Shown: positions 62,604 through 64,000 of the stretch, piece by piece
Numbering within the stretch: position 1 is the first letter of the stretch
Layout of the letters: every line of letters starts with the position of its first letter
Assembly (NCBI RefSeq): GCF_001679725.1
Contig: NZ_CP016282.1
Coordinates: 310,001 to 374,000 of the forward strand
Source: Cryobacterium arcticum
Lineage (GTDB): Bacteria; Actinomycetota; Actinomycetes; Actinomycetales; Microbacteriaceae
Direction of reading: 5' to 3'
DNA length: 64,000 bases
Notes under the pieces: model-generated
Told to the model about the DNA's origin: nothing
Seen by the model: only the letters and a program-made list of their open reading frames with translations
Database searches by the model: none
Made by a program: the position numbers and the translations under genes

Positions 62604-63306
62604 CGATGCCGCCGGTGCACGGTGAACCGGGCTCGGGCACCGAGTTGCTCTGCCAGTACTCCTGGATGAAGGTCGGGATGCGCTCGTCGTCGACCGAGTC
62701 GACCGCCAGCTGCGAGTTCCAGCCGCTGAGCACGATGGGGGAGTCGAGTCCCTCGAACGGCGAGAGGATCACGTAGGTGGAGGGCAACAGTCCGCGCAGG
62801 GTGGCCAGGTCGTCGTCGCTGAGCGAGGAGTCATAGGTGATCCAGAGGGCGCCGTGCTCCTGGGAGTGCACGGCGTTCTCCGACGGAACCTGCTCGGTGT
62901 ACACACCGCAGTTCAGCCAGGCCGGGTTGTGTTCGCCGCCGGCCGGCGGGGTCTGCGGGTACGTCACGGCGGTCTGCACGTGGGCGGCCGTGTTCTGGAA
63001 CGTCTGCACGCCCTCGATCTCGGCGCCCGTGCCACCGCCGGCGGTGTAGCTGGCGCTCTTGGGGGTGAGGACCACGGACGTGATGACCAGGCCCACCACG
63101 GCGACCACGGCCGTGATGCCCGCGATCAGGCCGATGCGCCGGTTGCGTGCACTGCGCTTCTGCTCGCGGTGGTACTGCTCGAGCTTGGCGGACCGTTGCG
63201 CCGCGCGCTGAGCCTTGACGCCGGGCTTGGGGGTGGACGATCCGGCGGAGGGGCCGGTGGGCGGGGCAGGGGTCACGAGGGCCTCTTTCGGTTGCTGTTC
63301 TCTCAT
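62584..63306 (-). CDS. DUF3105 domain membrane protein
   Basis: 240 residues from ATG 63306; the frame is open to 63348. Basic N-terminus, one span (RIGLIAGITAVVAVVGLVIT, about 59-78), then a DUF3105 extracytoplasmic domain with NCGVYTEQVPSENAVHSQEH and a C-terminal Cys in GSPCTGG. Function unknown. The 20-nt overlap with DUF305 suggests they act together, perhaps in metal or redox homeostasis at the envelope. Confidence 0.88.
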   Translation of the reverse strand: MREQQPKEALVTPAPPTGPSAGSSTPKPGVKAQRAAQRSAKLEQYHREQKRSARNRRIGLIAGITAVVAVVGLVITSVVLTPKSASYTAGGGTGAEIEGVQTFQNTAAHVQTAVTYPQTPPAGGEHNPAWLNCGVYTEQVPSENAVHSQEHGALWITYDSSLSDDDLATLRGLLPSTYVILSPFEGLDSPIVLSGWNSQLAVDSVDDERIPTFIQEYWQSNSVPEPGSPCTGGIDGPGKA

Positions 63307-63393
63307 TCGAACGTATGGACCGCCGCCCGCGCTTCCCGAGCGGGGCATCTCACAGTTGGTTCACAGGCTGGTCGGGACTCACGGGCGGCGACT

Positions 63394-63399
63394 AGAGTG
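63394..63399 (+). promoter_or_regulatory. -10 hexamer of a leaderless promoter before the leader peptide
   Basis: TAGAGT, then 6 nt, then GTG at 63406. Confidence 0.6.
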
Positions 63400-63405
63400 A
63401 AACCG

Positions 63406-63447
63406 TGATCATCCTGACGTCGTGTCCCTGTTGCTGCTTTCGCTAGC
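63406..63447 (+). CDS. Cysteine-rich leaderless leader peptide (13 codons)
   Basis: GTG ATC ATC CTG ACG TCG TGT CCC TGT TGC TGC TTT CGC TAG encodes V-I-I-L-T-S-C-P-C-C-C-F-R, with 4 Cys in 13 residues. It starts 6 nt after TAGAGT, so it should be translated leaderless. It lies 100 nt before the cystathionine beta-synthase start. In mycobacteria, poly-Cys leaderless short ORFs act as cysteine-responsive attenuators of downstream genes (established for that group); the same role here is inferred. Confidence 0.75.
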
Positions 63448-63548
63448 CGACTCGCACACCCGTATTCACCGGTTTCAGACCGCCACCAGGCCAGCGGCCA
63501 CGCCGGCATCGCTCCGCGCCACGTCACTCACGTTCGAAGGATCCCTTC

Positions 63549-64000
63549 ATGAAAATCGCTGACACCATCCTCGACCTCATCGGCAACACGCCCCTGGTCA
63601 AGCTGCACAAGGTCACGGAGGGCATCTCCGCCACCGTGCTCGTGAAGCTCGAATACTTGAATCCCGGTGGGTCCTCCAAGGACCGCATCGCCACCCGCAT
63701 CATCGACGCCGCCGAGCGTGACGGGCACCTATTGCCCGGCGGCACCATCGTGGAGCCCACCTCCGGCAACACCGGCGTGGGCCTGGCCCTGGTGGCCCAG
63801 CAGCGCGGCTACAAGTGCGTCTTCGTGCTGCCGGACAAGGTCGGCGAGGACAAACGCAATGTGCTCACCGCGTACGGCGCCGAGATCGTCGTGACCCCGA
63901 CATCCGTGGCCCCCGACGACCCCGAGTCCTACTACAGCGTCTCCGACCGGCTCGCCCGCGAGATCCCGGGCGCTTTCAAGCCCAACCAGTACTCCAACCC
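63549..64000 (+). CDS. cbs: Cystathionine beta-synthase (PLP-dependent), 3' truncated by window edge
   Basis: First 150 residues only. Fold type II PLP enzyme joining serine and homocysteine, or a close cysteine synthase. Start ATG 63549 with GAAGGAT upstream. PLP lysine Lys44 in GGSSKDR, phosphate loop TSGNTG at 71-76, and VLPDKVGEDKRNVLTAYGAE then VAPDDPESYYSVSDRLA, which resembles cystathionine beta-synthase more than CysK. It follows the poly-Cys leader. Confirming the CBS C-terminal domain needs the sequence beyond the window. Confidence 0.88.
   Translation, partial: MKIADTILDLIGNTPLVKLHKVTEGISATVLVKLEYLNPGGSSKDRIATRIIDAAERDGHLLPGGTIVEPTSGNTGVGLALVAQQRGYKCVFVLPDKVGEDKRNVLTAYGAEIVVTPTSVAPDDPESYYSVSDRLAREIPGAFKPNQYSN

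Overview
The window reads as chromosomal DNA of a high-GC actinobacterium, most likely family Microbacteriaceae. The support is codon use dominated by G or C in third positions, the order tRNA-Trp, secE, nusG, rplK, rplA, a NusG with a long acidic N-terminus, a RamB-type regulator beside aceA/aceB, Sip-type and alternate-signal-peptide surface genes, and many leaderless promoters (TANNNT, 6-7 nt, then ATG or GTG). A Cryobacterium-like genus is a guess. No phage, insertion sequence, integrase or CRISPR array was found.

Layout. 1-6.2 kb: 3' part of a GH3 glycosidase, a deazaflavin-type oxidoreductase, and an overlapping operon of acyl-CoA dehydrogenase, PIG-L deacetylase/methyltransferase fusion and GT2 glycosyltransferase. 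6.2-10.5 kb: SGNH hydrolase and HEAT-repeat protein, then the metNIQ methionine importer. 10.5-18.5 kb: GNAT, two MaoC-fold dehydratases with murB, a DesKR-like two-component system with an ABC-2 exporter, and an aspartate-type aminotransferase. 18.6-21.5 kb: tRNA-Trp, secE, nusG, rplK, rplA. 21.6-50.5 kb lies between rplA and rplJ, which are normally close. It holds a GntR regulator, an unusual permease fused to a degenerate ABC ATPase, the ATP-grasp/alpha-E/transglutaminase operon, MarR, ramB with the glyoxylate shunt genes aceA and aceB, GNAT, photolyase, a quinone oxidoreductase, a TasA/SipW-like secretion locus carrying a ricin-type lectin protein, a YqaJ-type nuclease, a MacB-like ABC system with its own two-component system, a GH2 glycosidase, and MarR with a DHA2 drug exporter. 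50.5-51.8 kb: L10 leader, rplJ, rplL. 51.9-64 kb: MarR with MFS, AlkA-like glycosylase, a LacI-controlled sugar ABC importer, an ABC exporter, DUF305 and DUF3105 membrane proteins, and the start of cystathionine beta-synthase behind a cysteine-rich leader peptide.

How it fits together. Several regulator-target pairs can be read directly: LacI with three TGGAACCGGTTCCA-type operators before the sugar importer; MarR with two TTGAC-N4-GTCAA-type palindromes before the DHA2 exporter; an OmpR-type regulator with CTATGR repeats at 11 bp period before the MacB-like operon; RamB with a palindrome between ramB and aceA; and a poly-Cys leader peptide before the Cys-metabolism gene. The most unusual items are the poly-Cys leaderless leader peptide, the permease/pseudo-ATPase fusion, the lectin-bearing alternate-signal-peptide locus, a family of dispersed CGCGAACTGTGA palindromes at gene ends, and an in-frame 18-bp tandem array in aceB that appears derived from a dispersed repeat. 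All homology statements are from reading the protein sequences; no database search was run.
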